Shown: positions 33,538 to 45,160 of the stretch, piece by piece
Position numbering within the stretch: position 1 is the first letter of the stretch
Layout of the letters: the number at the start of each line of letters is the position of its first letter
Origin: Sphingomonas metalli
Lineage (GTDB): Bacteria; Pseudomonadota; Alphaproteobacteria; Sphingomonadales; Sphingomonadaceae
NCBI RefSeq assembly: GCF_014641735.1
Contig: NZ_BMIH01000001.1
Location: 372,001 to 436,000, forward strand
Length of the DNA: 64,000 bases
Direction of reading: 5' to 3'
The notes under the pieces: generated by a model
The model's input: the letters and a program-made list of their open reading frames with translations, nothing else
What the model was told of the DNA's origin: nothing
Database searches by the model: none
Position numbers and translations under genes: made by a program

Positions 33538-33771
33538 TCAACGATCGTCGCGGACGCGATCGCCCTCGCGATCGAAGGCCGGCTCGGCGCGGCTCTGCGC
33601 CTCGATCCGCTTCGACGGCTTGGCCGGCTCGTCTTCCTCGGCCATGCCCTTCTTGAAGTTCTTCACGCCCTTGGCGACATCGCCCATCAGGTTGGAGAAC
33701 CGGCCGCCGCCAAGCAGCAGAATGGCGACGATGGCGAGGACCAGCAGGTGGATCGGGCTGAAGCTGCCCAT
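33538..33771 (-). CDS. tatA: Sec-independent protein translocase TatA
   Basis: 77 aa from ATG 33771, with AGGAG 9 bases upstream. The N-terminal membrane helix [25 protein letters not shown] is followed by the amphipathic helix [12 protein letters not shown] and an acidic, then basic tail. TatA polymerises to form the translocation pathway for folded proteins. Upstream ORF extension is not conserved. It starts the tatABC unit 49 bp after nagZ. Confidence 0.95.
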   Translation of the reverse strand: MGSFSPIHLLVLAIVAILLLGGGRFSNLMGDVAKGVKNFKKGMAEEDEPAKPSKRIEAQSRAEPAFDREGDRVRDDR

Positions 33772-33820
33772 GGCGCATACTCCTGAAACTTGCGCCTCAT
33801 CTAAGCGCTTGGGCGGCCCT

Positions 33821-34834
33821 TTACCAGCCGATCCGTGACACGCCCGCGTCGAAGAGCGCGTCACGACGCGCAATCGCCTCGGCCGCATCGCAAAATCCGC
33901 CAAGATCGAGCCGCGCGGCGGCCATTCGTGCCGCTGCGCCGGGGGCGATCGGTCCGAGACGGTCGGCGATCGCCGCGGCCTCCGCCGGAGTCGCATGGCA
34001 GCAGAGCGCAAGGTCGCACCCCGCCGCCACCGCCTGTGCCGCCAGGTCGTCGGGCGAGCCGGCCAGCGCTCCCATCGCCAGATCGTCCGAGATCAGGAGC
34101 CCGTCGAAGCCGGTCGCATCGCGGATCGTCGCGATCACGACAGGCGACAGGCTGGCGGGCCGCTCCGCGTCCCAGCACGGATAGATCGGATGCCCGACCA
34201 TCGCGGCGCGGGCGACCCGCGACACCGTGCGGAACGGCGCTAGATCCTCCTCCAGCGCCTCGGCGGACGCCTCGACGACGGCACGGCCATGATGCGGGTC
34301 CGCCGTCGCCCGGCCATGGCCGGGCAGGTGCTTGACGATCGCCGTTACGCCCGTCGCGGCAAGCCCCTCGACCATGGCGCGCCCGAGTGCCGCGACCGCC
34401 AGCGGATCGCGCGCAAAGGCGCGGTCGCCGATCGCGCCGTCCCCATGGTGCGCCAGATCCAGAATCGGCGCGGCGTTCCAGTCGATCCCCATCGCGCGCA
34501 GCATCGCGCCCTGCGCCATGCCATGAGCGCGCGCCGCCTCGATCGCGGTCATGGGTGCACGGGCGTAGAGTGCCCCAAAGGCGGCGGCGGGCGGAGAGGC
34601 CGGCCAGTGCGGCGGTCTCAGCCGGGCGACGCGTCCGCCCTCCTGATCGACGAGGATCGTCAGATCGTCGCATCCGGCCGCCACGCGCAGCTCATTGGTC
34701 AGCCCGCGCAGCTGCACCGGATCGACGATGTTCCGGGCGAACAGCATCACGCCGGCCGGCCGGGCACCGGCCAGCACCGCCCGTTCCTCCGACGTCGGCG
34801 CGGGTCCTGCGATGCCCCAGACGAAGGGGCTCAT
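33821..34834 (-). CDS. nagZ: beta-N-acetylhexosaminidase
   Basis: 337 aa glycoside hydrolase family 3 enzyme. It removes GlcNAc from anhydro-muropeptides in the cytosol during peptidoglycan recycling, which also generates the inducer of AmpC-type beta-lactamases. It contains [17 protein letters not shown], the catalytic loop [16 protein letters not shown] (about residues 170-185, His-Asp pair) and [13 protein letters not shown] 34834 lies 4 bp after the stop of the SPOR gene and has no clear ribosome-binding site, so it probably relies on coupling. tatA follows 49 bp downstream. Confidence 0.93.
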   Translation of the reverse strand: MSPFVWGIAGPAPTSEERAVLAGARPAGVMLFARNIVDPVQLRGLTNELRVAAGCDDLTILVDQEGGRVARLRPPHWPASPPAAAFGALYARAPMTAIEAARAHGMAQGAMLRAMGIDWNAAPILDLAHHGDGAIGDRAFARDPLAVAALGRAMVEGLAATGVTAIVKHLPGHGRATADPHHGRAVVEASAEALEEDLAPFRTVSRVARAAMVGHPIYPCWDAERPASLSPVVIATIRDATGFDGLLISDDLAMGALAGSPDDLAAQAVAAGCDLALCCHATPAEAAAIADRLGPIAPGAAARMAAARLDLGGFCDAAEAIARRDALFDAGVSRIGW

Positions 34835-34838
34835 TGAA

Positions 34839-35573
34839 TCAGCCGGCGATGAAGCACGCCTCGCCCGCCACGCGCAGCCGGCCGCACAGATCGGCCGCCT
34901 GGTTGGCGCTGCCCGCATCGACGCGCAGGCGGTAGAGCGTCTTGCCTTCGCGCGCGACCGGCTGGACCGTCTTGGTCAGCGGCGCCAGATAGGCGAACCG
35001 CTTCGCGAACCGATCCCAGGAGGCATTGGCGACCGCCTCGCTGGGATAGGCGCCGAGCTGCACCATGGTGCCGCTGCCGCCACTCGCCCGGCTTGCCGGA
35101 CGGTCGGCGGTGAGCGGCGCGGGGGCGACCAGCTTGCCGCCACGCCCCGGCACCTCGGCCACGGCATTTCGCCCGCCCGCCTCTTCGGCCGCCGGGCCGG
35201 TCCCGGCCGCCGGGTTGCGGCTGGTCGCGACCGGCGCCTCCGGCACGGCCTTCAGGTCGATGGCGCCATTGCCCTGGTCCTTGCCGGCGCTGGTGGCGAT
35301 AGCGGCGTCGCCCTCCCCTTCGACCTTCAGCCCCCCCGGCTCGTCGGGCCGCACCTTGTACGGCCCCGACGGCGGCGGGATCAGCTGACCGGTGGCCGCG
35401 CCGTCACGCCGCTGCAGGGCGAGGACGGCAAAGGCGATCGCCGCGAGCACGACCACCGCGACGACGACCATCGCGACGATCCGCAGCACGGGCGTCCCCC
35501 GCTCCTCGTCGGGCTCGACCGTCTCCAGCCAGGGCAGGCGATCCTCGTCGCGAAGGAACGTGTCGTCGCGCAT
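34839..35573 (-). CDS. SPOR-domain membrane protein
   Basis: 244 aa from ATG 35573, overlapping the argS stop as TGATG. An acidic cytoplasmic N-terminus (about residues 1-29) precedes one membrane helix (IVAMVVVAVVVLAAIAFAVL), a periplasmic Gly/Pro/Ala-rich linker and a C-terminal SPOR domain (about 165-244: MVQLGAYPSEAVANASWDRFAKRF, LYRLRVDAGSANQAADLCGRL). SPOR domains bind denuded glycan at the septum. The gene sits in a tight argS-SPOR-nagZ-tatABC unit in this genome. Confidence 0.88.
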   Translation of the reverse strand: MRDDTFLRDEDRLPWLETVEPDEERGTPVLRIVAMVVVAVVVLAAIAFAVLALQRRDGAATGQLIPPPSGPYKVRPDEPGGLKVEGEGDAAIATSAGKDQGNGAIDLKAVPEAPVATSRNPAAGTGPAAEEAGGRNAVAEVPGRGGKLVAPAPLTADRPASRASGGSGTMVQLGAYPSEAVANASWDRFAKRFAYLAPLTKTVQPVAREGKTLYRLRVDAGSANQAADLCGRLRVAGEACFIAG

Positions 35574-37297
35574 CAATGCATCTCCGATACGGCTTCGACG
35601 CCCATGACGCGCAGGCCGTTGCGAATAATCTGCCCGATCCCGTCGGCGAGGAAAAGCCGGGCGCGCGTGGCATCGGCATCCTCCACCACCAGGAAGCGGC
35701 GGTCGGGGCGATCATTGCCGACATTCCACAGCGCATGGAAGGCCGCGGCGAGATCGTAGAGGTAAAAGGCGATGCGGTGCGGCTCGCGCGTCGCCGCCGC
35801 GGTCTCGATCGTGCGCGGGAATTGCGCGGCCAGCTTGACCAGCGCCAGTTCCTCCGCGTCGAGCCGCGCCAGATCCGCCTCGCCCGCCGCGATCCCCGCC
35901 TCGTCCGCCCGCCGGTGGAGCGACGCGATCCGGGCATTGGCGTAATTGACGTAGAAGACCGGATTGTCCTTCGACGCCTCCACCACCTTGGCGAAGTCGA
36001 AGTCCATCTGCGCGTCGGCACGGCGGGTCAGCATGGTGAAGCGGACCACGTCCTTGCCCACCTCGCGCACCACATCGGCCAGCGTCACGAAATTGCCCGC
36101 GCGCTTCGACATCTTCACGGGCTCGCCGCCGCGCAGCAGGCGCACCATCTGGACGAGCTTGACGTCGAACCGCGTCTTGCCGCCGGTCAGCGCCGCGACC
36201 GCCGCGACGATCCGCTTCACCGTGCCGGCATGATCCGCACCCCAGATGTCGATCAGCTGATCCGCGGTCTGCGCCTTCTGGTAGTGATAGGCCATGTCGG
36301 CGCCGAAATAGGTCCAGCTACCGTTCGACTTCTTGATCGGCCGGTCCTGATCGTCGCCATAGGCGGTGGAGCGGAACAGCGGCAGCTCGACCGGCTCCCA
36401 ATCCTCGGGCGTCTCGCCCTTGGGTGCGTCGAGCACGCCGTCATAGACGAGGTCGCGCGACCGCAGCTCCGCCTCCGCCGCCTCCGGCTTGCCGGCCGCC
36501 TGCAGCTCCGCCTCGGAGGCGAAGACGTCGTGATGGATACCCAGCAACGCCAGATCGTCGCGGATCAGCGCCATCATCGCCGCCACCGCGCGGGTACGGA
36601 ACAGGGCGAGCCATTCGCCCTCGGGGGCGTCGCGATAGCGGTCGCCGAATTCCGCGGCGAGCGCCTCTCCCACCGGCACCAGATAGTCGCCGGGGTAGAG
36701 GCCCTCCGGGATCGCCACGCTCTCGCCCAGCGCCTCGCGATAGCGCAGATGGACCGAGCGGGCGAGCACGTCGACCTGCCCGCCGGCGTCGTTGACATAA
36801 TATTCCCGGATTACCCGGTGTCCGGCGAAGGCGAGCAGATTGCCCAGCGCGTCGCCCACCACCGCGCCCCGGCAATGCCCCATATGCATCGGCCCGGTCG
36901 GATTGGCGGAGACATACTCGATATTGACCGTGATCCCCTCGCCGGTGCGCGAGCGGCCATAGTCGTCGCCGGCCGCATGCACCGCCGCCAGCTCGGCGCG
37001 CCAGGCATCGTCGGTCAGCATCATGTTGATGAAGCCCGGACCCGCGACGTCGACCCGCGCGACCTCGTCCAGCGCGCCGAGTTCGCCCGCCAGCGCCTCG
37101 GCCAGCTCGCGCGGCTTCACGCCGGCCGGCTTGGCGAGGACCATTGCGGCATTGGTGGCCAGATCCCCATGGCTCGCATCCCGCGGCGGCTCGACCGTCA
37201 CGTTGCGGCGATCGAGGCCGTCGGGCAGCGCGCCGCGGGCGACCAGGGCATCGAGCGCCGCATCGATGTGCGCGGCAAAGCGGGTGTAGAGCGTCAT
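35573..37297 (-). CDS. argS: arginyl-tRNA synthetase
   Basis: 574 aa, class I synthetase that charges tRNA-Arg. The HIGH motif appears as PTGPMHMGHCRGA (about residues 130-142), and the KMSKS motif as VKMSKRAGNF (about 395). The N-terminal Add-1 domain and C-terminal DALR anticodon domain are complete; the end is EAVSEMH. First gene of the argS-SPOR-nagZ-tatABC unit, so translation and envelope functions are cotranscribed. Confidence 0.96.
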   Translation of the reverse strand: MTLYTRFAAHIDAALDALVARGALPDGLDRRNVTVEPPRDASHGDLATNAAMVLAKPAGVKPRELAEALAGELGALDEVARVDVAGPGFINMMLTDDAWRAELAAVHAAGDDYGRSRTGEGITVNIEYVSANPTGPMHMGHCRGAVVGDALGNLLAFAGHRVIREYYVNDAGGQVDVLARSVHLRYREALGESVAIPEGLYPGDYLVPVGEALAAEFGDRYRDAPEGEWLALFRTRAVAAMMALIRDDLALLGIHHDVFASEAELQAAGKPEAAEAELRSRDLVYDGVLDAPKGETPEDWEPVELPLFRSTAYGDDQDRPIKKSNGSWTYFGADMAYHYQKAQTADQLIDIWGADHAGTVKRIVAAVAALTGGKTRFDVKLVQMVRLLRGGEPVKMSKRAGNFVTLADVVREVGKDVVRFTMLTRRADAQMDFDFAKVVEASKDNPVFYVNYANARIASLHRRADEAGIAAGEADLARLDAEELALVKLAAQFPRTIETAAATREPHRIAFYLYDLAAAFHALWNVGNDRPDRRFLVVEDADATRARLFLADGIGQIIRNGLRVMGVEAVSEMH

Positions 37298-37500
37298 GGA
37301 CCGTCCAAAGCGAGGGAGCGCCCGCCCTTAGCCCAACATCCCCGCCGCCTCAAATCCCGTCCCCGCCGGACGATTGCGTCGGCTGCAAGTGCACCCAGAG
37401 GCTTTGCAGTTGCGCCTATGCTGCATCGCAATAAATTGTCACCAACGACATAAAGAGGACACCTGATCGCACCACGCCATCATCAGCGAGGATAACGATC

Positions 37501-37806
37501 ATGCGCACCATCACCATCGCTCTCGCCGCCACCGCCGGCCTGTTCGCCACCGCCGCCATCGCCGCCGACGGGGAGAAGAGCTTCGTCCACGAGGGCTATA
37601 CCTACACCTACACCTCGACCAAGGATGCCGCCGGGCGCACCGTGATCGAGGGCCATCGCCTTCCGGGCGGCCAGGACTTCCACCTCGTCGTCGCGAACGG
37701 CCGGGTCGAGGGCCGTTCGGGCAGCGCCCCGGTCGCCTTCCGCGTCGCCGATGCGAAGGGCGCTGCCACCAGCGCGTCGGGCAGCATCGCCGCGTTCGGC
37801 CGCTGA
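37501..37806 (+). CDS. small exported protein of unknown function
   Basis: 101 aa. Signal peptide MRTITIALAATAGLFATAAIAA, then a beta-rich mature part: EKSFVHEGYTYTYTSTKDAAGRTVIEGHRLPGGQDFHLVVANGRVEG. No Cys. GAGGA lies 8 bases before the ATG. This Y-T-Y-T plus I-x-G-x-x-L/P-x-G pattern recurs in small sphingomonad periplasmic proteins; the function is unknown. The 203 bp upstream region up to argS holds no gene. Confidence 0.75.
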   Translation: MRTITIALAATAGLFATAAIAADGEKSFVHEGYTYTYTSTKDAAGRTVIEGHRLPGGQDFHLVVANGRVEGRSGSAPVAFRVADAKGAATSASGSIAAFGR

Positions 37807-37964
37807 TCCGCAAGGGAGCGGCGGCCTTCCGGTCGCTGCCCCGATCTCGGGCGCCTTCGCCAATGGGCGGGGGCGCCCGCTGCGTTTGCGTGCCAGTCCC
37901 CGAAGTCTCTTAGGCGACTAGTCCGGCAGATCGTTCGCGTCCGGTCGCAGGCGCGCCACCGCCC

Positions 37965-39127
<1,163 letters not shown>

Positions 39128-39131
<4 letters not shown>

Positions 39132-41005
39132 TTGGATGGCAACCGGTCGACCTGCTGCCCCGCCTCGCTGGTGACGGCGTAGCTCGACACGCCTTCCTTC
39201 TTGAGCTTGTTGACGAAGGCGCGCGCCTCCGCATCGGTCTTGAACGGACCGGTCAACACGCGGTTCGTCGCGCGCAGCGGCGTCGTATAACCGTTGCGGC
39301 CGGCAAAGGCCGTCGGCGCCTTGGCCTTGGCGGCGCTCCACGCCTTGGCAAGATCGCCCTCGTTCGCGCCGCTGGCGACCTGCACCCAGATGCGGGACGG
39401 ATTGGCCTTCGCCGCCTTCTTCTCGGCCGCGGCCTTATCGGCAAGCGCCTTCTTTTCCGCCGCGGCCTCCTTCTCGGCGCGCGCCTTACGGTCGGCAGCC
39501 CGCTTCTGCGCCGGCGTGAGCGCCGCATCCTTGTCGGCGGTCGCGCTCCGGTCGGCCCGGGCGCTGCGTAACGCGCGCGTGGTCGGCGCCGGATCGTCCG
39601 CGGCGGCGTCCCCGGTCAGCTTCGCGGCGACCGCGCGACGCACCGCCGTATCGCGCGCCTCCTTGATCGACGCACCGGCCAGCACACGCCGTCCGGCCGA
39701 AGACGCCGGCTCTGCCGCCACGGCAGGCGGAACGGCCGGCGCAGGGTCTTCCACGCCCAGCTCGGACGCCGGGATGGTCAGGCTGGCGACGATCCGTGCC
39801 AGTACCGCATCGGCCCGCTGGGTCGAGGCACGCGACTGCACCGGCGCGACGCTGGCCGGTGCCGGAGCCGAGGTCGATGCGGCTGCGACCTGCACCGGCG
39901 GTGCCTGCCGGACGGGCGGCGGCGGCGCGGCCGGCACCGTCTGCGCGACTTCGCGCGGCGGACCCATGACCACGGCCGGGGCCGCGGCAACCGATTCGAC
40001 CGGGCGCGCTGCCACGGTCGCGGGCGGCGTCGTGCGGCCGGCAAGCTGCGGCTGCTCCGCTACCCGCGTCGGCCGGCTCTGCGATGGACGGGTCTGGACG
40101 GGCCGCGCCTGTACCGGCTGCCGCACCGAAGGTGTGAATGTCTGCGTGGGCCGGGGGATGGGATCCGCCGCTGCGACCTGCACCGCGCCGGTCGGCCCGT
40201 TGAAGGCCGGCAGCGGCGGGGTCAGCTTGGCGTCGGCGAGGCGCTCCGGCGTCGGATAGACTTCGCCGAAATGGACCGCGAAGGCGCGGTCGGTCGCCGA
40301 CAAGGCCGGCAGGCGGGCGAAGAAGGCTCCGAGTCCCTGCGCCAGCTGCGCGGGCATCATCGTCGTCGCGATCTTGTTCGCACCCGCCGTGTCGCCGTTC
40401 ATCGCCAGCACGAAGGCACGCGCCCGCCACGCTGCGCGATCCTGCCGGCGGACCAGCGGATCGAGCTGTTCGAGCGCAAGATCGCGCTGACCGGAAATAC
40501 CGAGCGACAGCGCATAGCGGCGCAGCGTCTCGTCGGTCCGCGCACTGGCGAGCGCCGTGCGATAATCGGCCTGCGCCCGGGCCGGCTGACCGATCAGATC
40601 ATAGGCGAGCCCGCGGTCGGCAGCGAAGGCCGCCGGCGCCAGCCCGTCGCGCTCGGCCTGCTGGAAGAAGCGCAGCGCCTCGCCGGGCCGTTCCGAGCGC
40701 ACCAGGACCGAGCCCATGCCGGCCTTCACCCGGCCGTCGCGCGGGTCGATCTTGTCGGCACGCGCGAACAGCGCCGCCGCGCCGCTGAGGTCGCCCAGTT
40801 TGAGCGACAGTTCGCCCGCCGTGACCAGCGCCGCCACGTCGCGGGGATTGCTCGCCAACTGGCGCATCTGCGTCGCCAGCAGATCCGCATCGCTCTGCTC
40901 GAGCGACTGGACCACCGCCTGGGCGACGGCGGCCTGCGGCAGGAAGGCGGCGGCCAGGGCAGCGGCCGGCAGGGCGGAGGCGGTCAGGCGAAGCGGATGG
41001 CGCAT
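39128..41005 (-). CDS. TPR and SPOR domain exported protein
   Basis: 625 aa. Signal peptide of about 28 residues ([20 protein letters not shown]...). Residues about 33-250 form TPR-like helical repeats ([30 protein letters not shown]). A long disordered Pro/Ala/Arg-rich middle (about 270-520) with a charged Lys/Ala/Glu coiled segment ([20 protein letters not shown]) follows. The C-terminal SPOR domain (about 540-625) is [25 protein letters not shown]. It is probably a periplasmic glycan-binding septal protein. Two SPOR proteins occur within 5 kb. Coupled to dgt. Confidence 0.85.
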
Positions 41006-41421
41006 GGGTTCCCGAACAGGCTACAGCCGAGCGGCCGCGAGTGGACAATGACACCCCCCGCCGTCGCGCGACGAGGCGGGCGGCAACGGCGATGAACGGG
41101 GATCGGCGCGCGAGTTGCTCCAGCTTGTCAGGCCAGGCTCCCGCTTCCCGTCACCCCCGGCAAAGGCCCGGATCCGGTCGCGCGAAGGCCGGTGGCAGAG
41201 CGGCGCATCCGATCCGCCTCATCCAATGCGGAGCATAAGGGCTCGGCAGCGGCTTTCGCGAGGTCCGGTCCTGCCTATGCTCACCACCGGCTGAGCGGAC
41301 CGCGGCTTCGTCGGGCGGCGGATCGGTGGACGGGCGGCTGGGGTCGTCCGCCTGCTGAAGTGCAGGTCCGGCGACCCTTTCCAGGCGGGCAGGCCTCTCG
41401 ACCCGCCCGGCCCTCGAGCCG
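41006..41421. other. 416 bp gap between ftsZ and the TPR/SPOR gene
   Basis: No gene found on either strand. The ftsZ-proximal end contains GGGCGGGTC and GCCTGCCCGCC on the minus strand (around 41377-41407), a GC-rich hairpin without a T-tract that could end the dcw transcript. The rest should hold the promoter of the TPR/SPOR-dgt unit. I see no repeat family member here. Confidence 0.35.
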
Positions 41422-42834
41422 TCAGTTGTTGCTCTGGCGGTGCAGGAAGCGCGGGATGTCGAGGGGCTCGCCGCCCTTCTCGTCTTCGCGCTGATTGCCT
41501 CGCGCAGCATTCGACATCCGCTCGAATAGCGTGCCGCCCAGCTTGACGCGCGGGGCCGCCGGGGCTGCCTCCGGGGCCGTCTCGGAGCCGGGAGCGACCC
41601 AGCGACGCGGGCTTTCCTCGGCCGCCGGCTGGACGGGCGCGGTCGGCTGGGGCGCCGGAGCGGGGACGATCGTATCGGCACCCAGGACCAGCTCGTCGTC
41701 GCCCGGCGCGTCCGGCGCGGCGTGAGCGGCCGGCTCGGCGGGCGGGGGCGGCGCAGCCGGCTCGGCGGCCGGCTGGCGGTAGGTCACCGTCTCCTCGACG
41801 CGGCGCGGCGCGGTGAAGCTGAAGGGTGCCGGTGCCGCGGCGGGGGCCGCCGGCGCGACCGGGCGCTCGACAGCCTCGATCCCGGTCGCGACGACCGACA
41901 CGCGGATGCGGCCTTCCAGTTCGGGATTGAAGGCCGAGCCCCAGATGATGTTCGCATCGGGATCGACCAGCTCGCGGATATGGTTGGCGGCCTCGTCGAC
42001 CTCGAGCAGTCGCATGTCGTCGCCGCCGGTGATCGAGATGATCACGCCCTTCGCGCCCTGCATCGACACGCCGTCGAGCAGCGGGTTGGCGATCGCCTTC
42101 TGCGCGGCCTCCAGCGCGCGATTGTCGCCGCTCGCCTCGCCCGTGCCCATCATCGCCTTGCCCATCTCCTGCATCACCGAGCGGACGTCGGCGAAGTCGA
42201 GATTGATCAGGCCGGGCATGACCATCAGGTCGGTGATGCCGCGCACGCCCTGCTGCAGCACCTCGTCCGCCATCGCGAACGCTTCCTTGAAGGTGGTGTT
42301 GGCGTTGGCGATCAGGAACAGGTTCTGGTTCGGGATCACGATCAGCGTGTCGACGAACTTCTGGAGCTCCTCGATCCCGCCCTCGGCCGCCTTCGACCGG
42401 CGATTCCCCTCGAACGCGAAGGGCTTGGTGACCACGCCCACGGTCAGGATGCCCATGTCGCGCGCCGCCTTGGCGATGACGGGCGCCGCGCCGGTGCCGG
42501 TGCCGCCGCCCATGCCGGCGGCGATGAAGACCATGTGGCAGCCCTCGAGCTGCTTGGCGAGGCTCTCGATCGTCTCCTCGGCCGCAGCACGACCGATCTC
42601 CGGCCGGGCACCCGCGCCCAGACCTTGCGTGATCTTCGCGCCCAGCTGGACGCGGTTGGGGGCCACCGACTGCTTCAACGCCTGCGCGTCGGTGTTCGCC
42701 ACCAGGAAGTCGACGCCCTGCACGTCCGCGCGCATCATGTTCGCGATCGCGTTGCCGCCGGCCCCGCCGACGCCGATCACCGCGATGCGCGGGGTCAGCT
42801 CGTCGACTTCGGGAGCCAGGAATTCGATGCTCAT
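41422..42834 (-). CDS. ftsZ: cell division protein FtsZ
   Basis: 470 aa GTPase that forms the Z-ring. Start ATG 42834 has GGAG 10 bases upstream (an in-frame GTG lies two codons earlier). The GTP-binding signature [12 protein letters not shown] is at about residues 105-116, the T7 loop [11 protein letters not shown] near 205. The C-terminal linker (about 320-455) is Pro/Ala-rich and variable, and the conserved C-terminal peptide DIPRFLHRQ binds FtsA and other partners. Last gene of the dcw cluster; a 120 bp gap separates it from ftsA, which may hold its own promoter. Confidence 0.97.
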   Translation of the reverse strand: MSIEFLAPEVDELTPRIAVIGVGGAGGNAIANMMRADVQGVDFLVANTDAQALKQSVAPNRVQLGAKITQGLGAGARPEIGRAAAEETIESLAKQLEGCHMVFIAAGMGGGTGTGAAPVIAKAARDMGILTVGVVTKPFAFEGNRRSKAAEGGIEELQKFVDTLIVIPNQNLFLIANANTTFKEAFAMADEVLQQGVRGITDLMVMPGLINLDFADVRSVMQEMGKAMMGTGEASGDNRALEAAQKAIANPLLDGVSMQGAKGVIISITGGDDMRLLEVDEAANHIRELVDPDANIIWGSAFNPELEGRIRVSVVATGIEAVERPVAPAAPAAAPAPFSFTAPRRVEETVTYRQPAAEPAAPPPPAEPAAHAAPDAPGDDELVLGADTIVPAPAPQPTAPVQPAAEESPRRWVAPGSETAPEAAPAAPRVKLGGTLFERMSNAARGNQREDEKGGEPLDIPRFLHRQSNN

Positions 42835-42954
42835 CGCCACGTATCTCCGCCCAGGTCACGCGCCGAGGAACGCCGGGCGGACCGATCATTAATGCTTTCT
42901 ACCGTGGGAATTGTCCGCTGCCACCCGAAAACCGCAGCGCACCATCCCCATGGC

Positions 42955-44220
42955 TCAATAATTTGCCCGCGCCGCCTGGATCAGCTTGCGGAAGAGGCCC
43001 ATGCCGCCCGCCGGCCGCGTCACCGCCTGACCCTGCGTCGCCAAGGTCCTGAGGTCCACCGGATCGGCAGCGGCATAGAAAGCCAGACCCGCGAGCGTCG
43101 CGAAAGCCGGGCCGCCATGCGCCTCGGGCAGACCGGTCAATCCGCGCGGCCGGCCGATCCGGACCGAGCGGCCCAGCGCTGCCTGCGCATAGTCGGCGAT
43201 CCCCTTCAGCTCCGCACCGCCACCGGTCAGCACCACCTGGCGCCCGACCGGCCCCTCGAAGCGCAGTTGCGCGAGCGCCTTGCGGATCTCGCCCATCTGG
43301 TGCTCCAGCCGCTGGCGGATCACGCCGATCAGCTGCGCCTTGGTGATCTGCACCCCGGCATGGACATCGTCCTCCGCCGCGATCGGCGTCACCGGGATCA
43401 TGTCGTGATTGTCGCGCGGAGAGGTGTTGGCGGAGCCGTGGAAGCACTTCATCCGCTCCGCCTGCTGGCGGCGGGTGCCGAAGGCGGACGCGATATCGTC
43501 GGTGATGTCCGCCGCCCCCATCGGCAGCGAGCAGAGCCCGACCAGCATCCCGCCCGCGAACAGCGAGACGTTGGTGATCCCCGCCCCCATCTCGACCAGC
43601 GCGACGCCCAGCTCGCGCTCTTCCTCCGACAGGCAGGCAAGCCCCGTGGCGACCGGCGCGGCGATGATCGACTTCACCTCCAGATGCGCCGAACGGACGC
43701 ACAGGTCGAGGTTGCGCACCGGCGACCCGTCCGCCGCGACGACATGGATGTGGACGCCCAGCTTGTCCGCGTGGAGGCCGAGCGGCTTCTTCACCCCGGT
43801 CAGCCCGTCGAGCGTATAGAGCGCCGGCTGGGCATGGAGCACCATCCGCCCCTGCGGATCGATCGACTGACGCCCCGCCTGGAGCAGCGCGTCGATATCC
43901 TGCTGCTCGACCTGATGGCCCCCCAGCTCCACCTCGACCTCGGCGACGTCGGACACGAGGCCGCCGGCCGAGAAGCCGACCCAGACATTCTCGATATTGA
44001 GCCCAGCGATCCGCTCCGCCTGCTCCACCGCCTCGCGCACTGCGGCCTCGGTCGCGCCCATATCGGCGATATAGCCGCGCTTCACTCCGCGGCTTTCGCG
44101 CTGGCCGGTGCCCAGCACCACCAGCTCGCCGCCGTCTCCCTTGCGCGCGATCATCGCCGAAACCTTCGACGATCCGATGTCGAGCGCGGTAATCAGCCCT
44201 TCGGGCGCCACCTTCGCCAT
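42955..44220 (-). CDS. ftsA: cell division protein FtsA
   Basis: 421 aa actin-like membrane tether for FtsZ. Actin-fold phosphate and adenosine motifs: ALDIGSSKVSAMIAR (about residues 11-25), LALVEMGAGITNVSLF, TGGGAELKGIADYA. The 1C domain follows the first phosphate motif (VGFSAGGLVSDVAEV). The C-terminal amphipathic membrane-targeting helix is RKLIQAARANY. Located between ftsQ and ftsZ, as usual; 34 bp after ftsQ. Confidence 0.96.
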   Translation of the reverse strand: MAKVAPEGLITALDIGSSKVSAMIARKGDGGELVVLGTGQRESRGVKRGYIADMGATEAAVREAVEQAERIAGLNIENVWVGFSAGGLVSDVAEVEVELGGHQVEQQDIDALLQAGRQSIDPQGRMVLHAQPALYTLDGLTGVKKPLGLHADKLGVHIHVVAADGSPVRNLDLCVRSAHLEVKSIIAAPVATGLACLSEEERELGVALVEMGAGITNVSLFAGGMLVGLCSLPMGAADITDDIASAFGTRRQQAERMKCFHGSANTSPRDNHDMIPVTPIAAEDDVHAGVQITKAQLIGVIRQRLEHQMGEIRKALAQLRFEGPVGRQVVLTGGGAELKGIADYAQAALGRSVRIGRPRGLTGLPEAHGGPAFATLAGLAFYAAADPVDLRTLATQGQAVTRPAGGMGLFRKLIQAARANY

Positions 44221-44254
44221 GTTCCGTCCCCTGCCCCGGATGCCCCGAAAATCG

Positions 44255-45160
44255 TCAGCCTTCGCCCGGACTTGCGCCGTTCACCTCAGCGGGCTCGGCA
44301 AGCGCGTGATTCTGGTCGAGTCCGGGCTTGCGCGCAACCAGCTTCGACGGGTCCCGCATATCGAATCGCAGCCAGCCGCGACCCAAGAGCGGCCGCGCCC
44401 CGTCCATCTCGGCGAACCGCACCAGCGCCCGCGGCGCGTCCTCCTCGGGCAGCGCGAGCACTTCGCCGCTGTCGAAGGTCAGATCCCAGCGACGATTGCC
44501 GATCCAGGTCGCGGCGCGGATCCGCGGCTTGAGCGCCGGCGCGGCGGCGAGCAGGGACTGATAGGCCGCCTCCTGCCGGTCGGCCCCGGGTCCGATGATC
44601 AGCGGCAGGTCCGGGATCGCGTCGGGATTGACCGGCTCGAGCAGCACGCCACTCGAGTCGATCAGCGTCAGCTCGCCGCGATCCTGCCACACCGCTGCCG
44701 GCGTCCGCTCGACGATGTCGATCAGCAGCGTGTCCGGCAGCCGGCGCGAGACATGCGCATCGGCGATCCAGCCATAGCGCAGCAGCTTCTGCCGCACCGA
44801 CTCGAGATCGACGAGCGGCATCGCGCGGCTCTGCTGGTCGAGCGCGACGGCATAGACGGTCATCCGGTCCATGCGTTTCAGGCCCGTGATCTCGATCTGG
44901 CGAACCCGCAGCCCCGCCTGGCCCGCCGTTTCGGCGAGCGCCGCGCCGACCATGCCCGGCACACCCAGCCAGCTCGCCGCGACCAGCGCGCCCGCCGCGG
45001 CGAGGCCGGTGATCGACCAGGTCACGGCCCGGCGCAGCGTCGCCTCGCTGATGGGCAGCCGCGCGATCATCCGGTCGACGAACGACACCTTCTGCACCGG
45101 CTGGCGCCGGCGTGGGGCGGGGCGCCGCGGCGGGGCGGCGCGCTTGATCGTGCGACTCAT
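44255..45160 (-). CDS. ftsQ: cell division protein FtsQ
   Basis: 301 aa from ATG 45160, which overlaps the ddl stop as ATGA. A basic, Arg/Pro-rich cytoplasmic N-terminus (about residues 1-45) precedes one membrane helix (WSITGLAAAGALVAASWLG) and the POTRA domain (about 85-155: RVRQIEITGLKRMDRMTVYAVA). The FtsQ/DivIB domain follows (TLIDSSGVLLEPVNPDAIPDLPLIIGPG), ending with a weakly conserved tail. It links cytoplasmic and periplasmic divisome parts through FtsL/FtsB. Confidence 0.93.
   Translation of the reverse strand: MSRTIKRAAPPRRPAPRRRQPVQKVSFVDRMIARLPISEATLRRAVTWSITGLAAAGALVAASWLGVPGMVGAALAETAGQAGLRVRQIEITGLKRMDRMTVYAVALDQQSRAMPLVDLESVRQKLLRYGWIADAHVSRRLPDTLLIDIVERTPAAVWQDRGELTLIDSSGVLLEPVNPDAIPDLPLIIGPGADRQEAAYQSLLAAAPALKPRIRAATWIGNRRWDLTFDSGEVLALPEEDAPRALVRFAEMDGARPLLGRGWLRFDMRDPSKLVARKPGLDQNHALAEPAEVNGASPGEG

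Noticed and set aside
35576..37453. 625-codon plus-strand open frame opposite argS
   Set aside because: Antisense shadow; argS carries HMGH and KMSK motifs on the other strand.
41722..44532. 936-codon plus-strand open frame opposite ftsZ and ftsA
   Set aside because: Spans two real genes and their gap in antisense with no recognisable domain.
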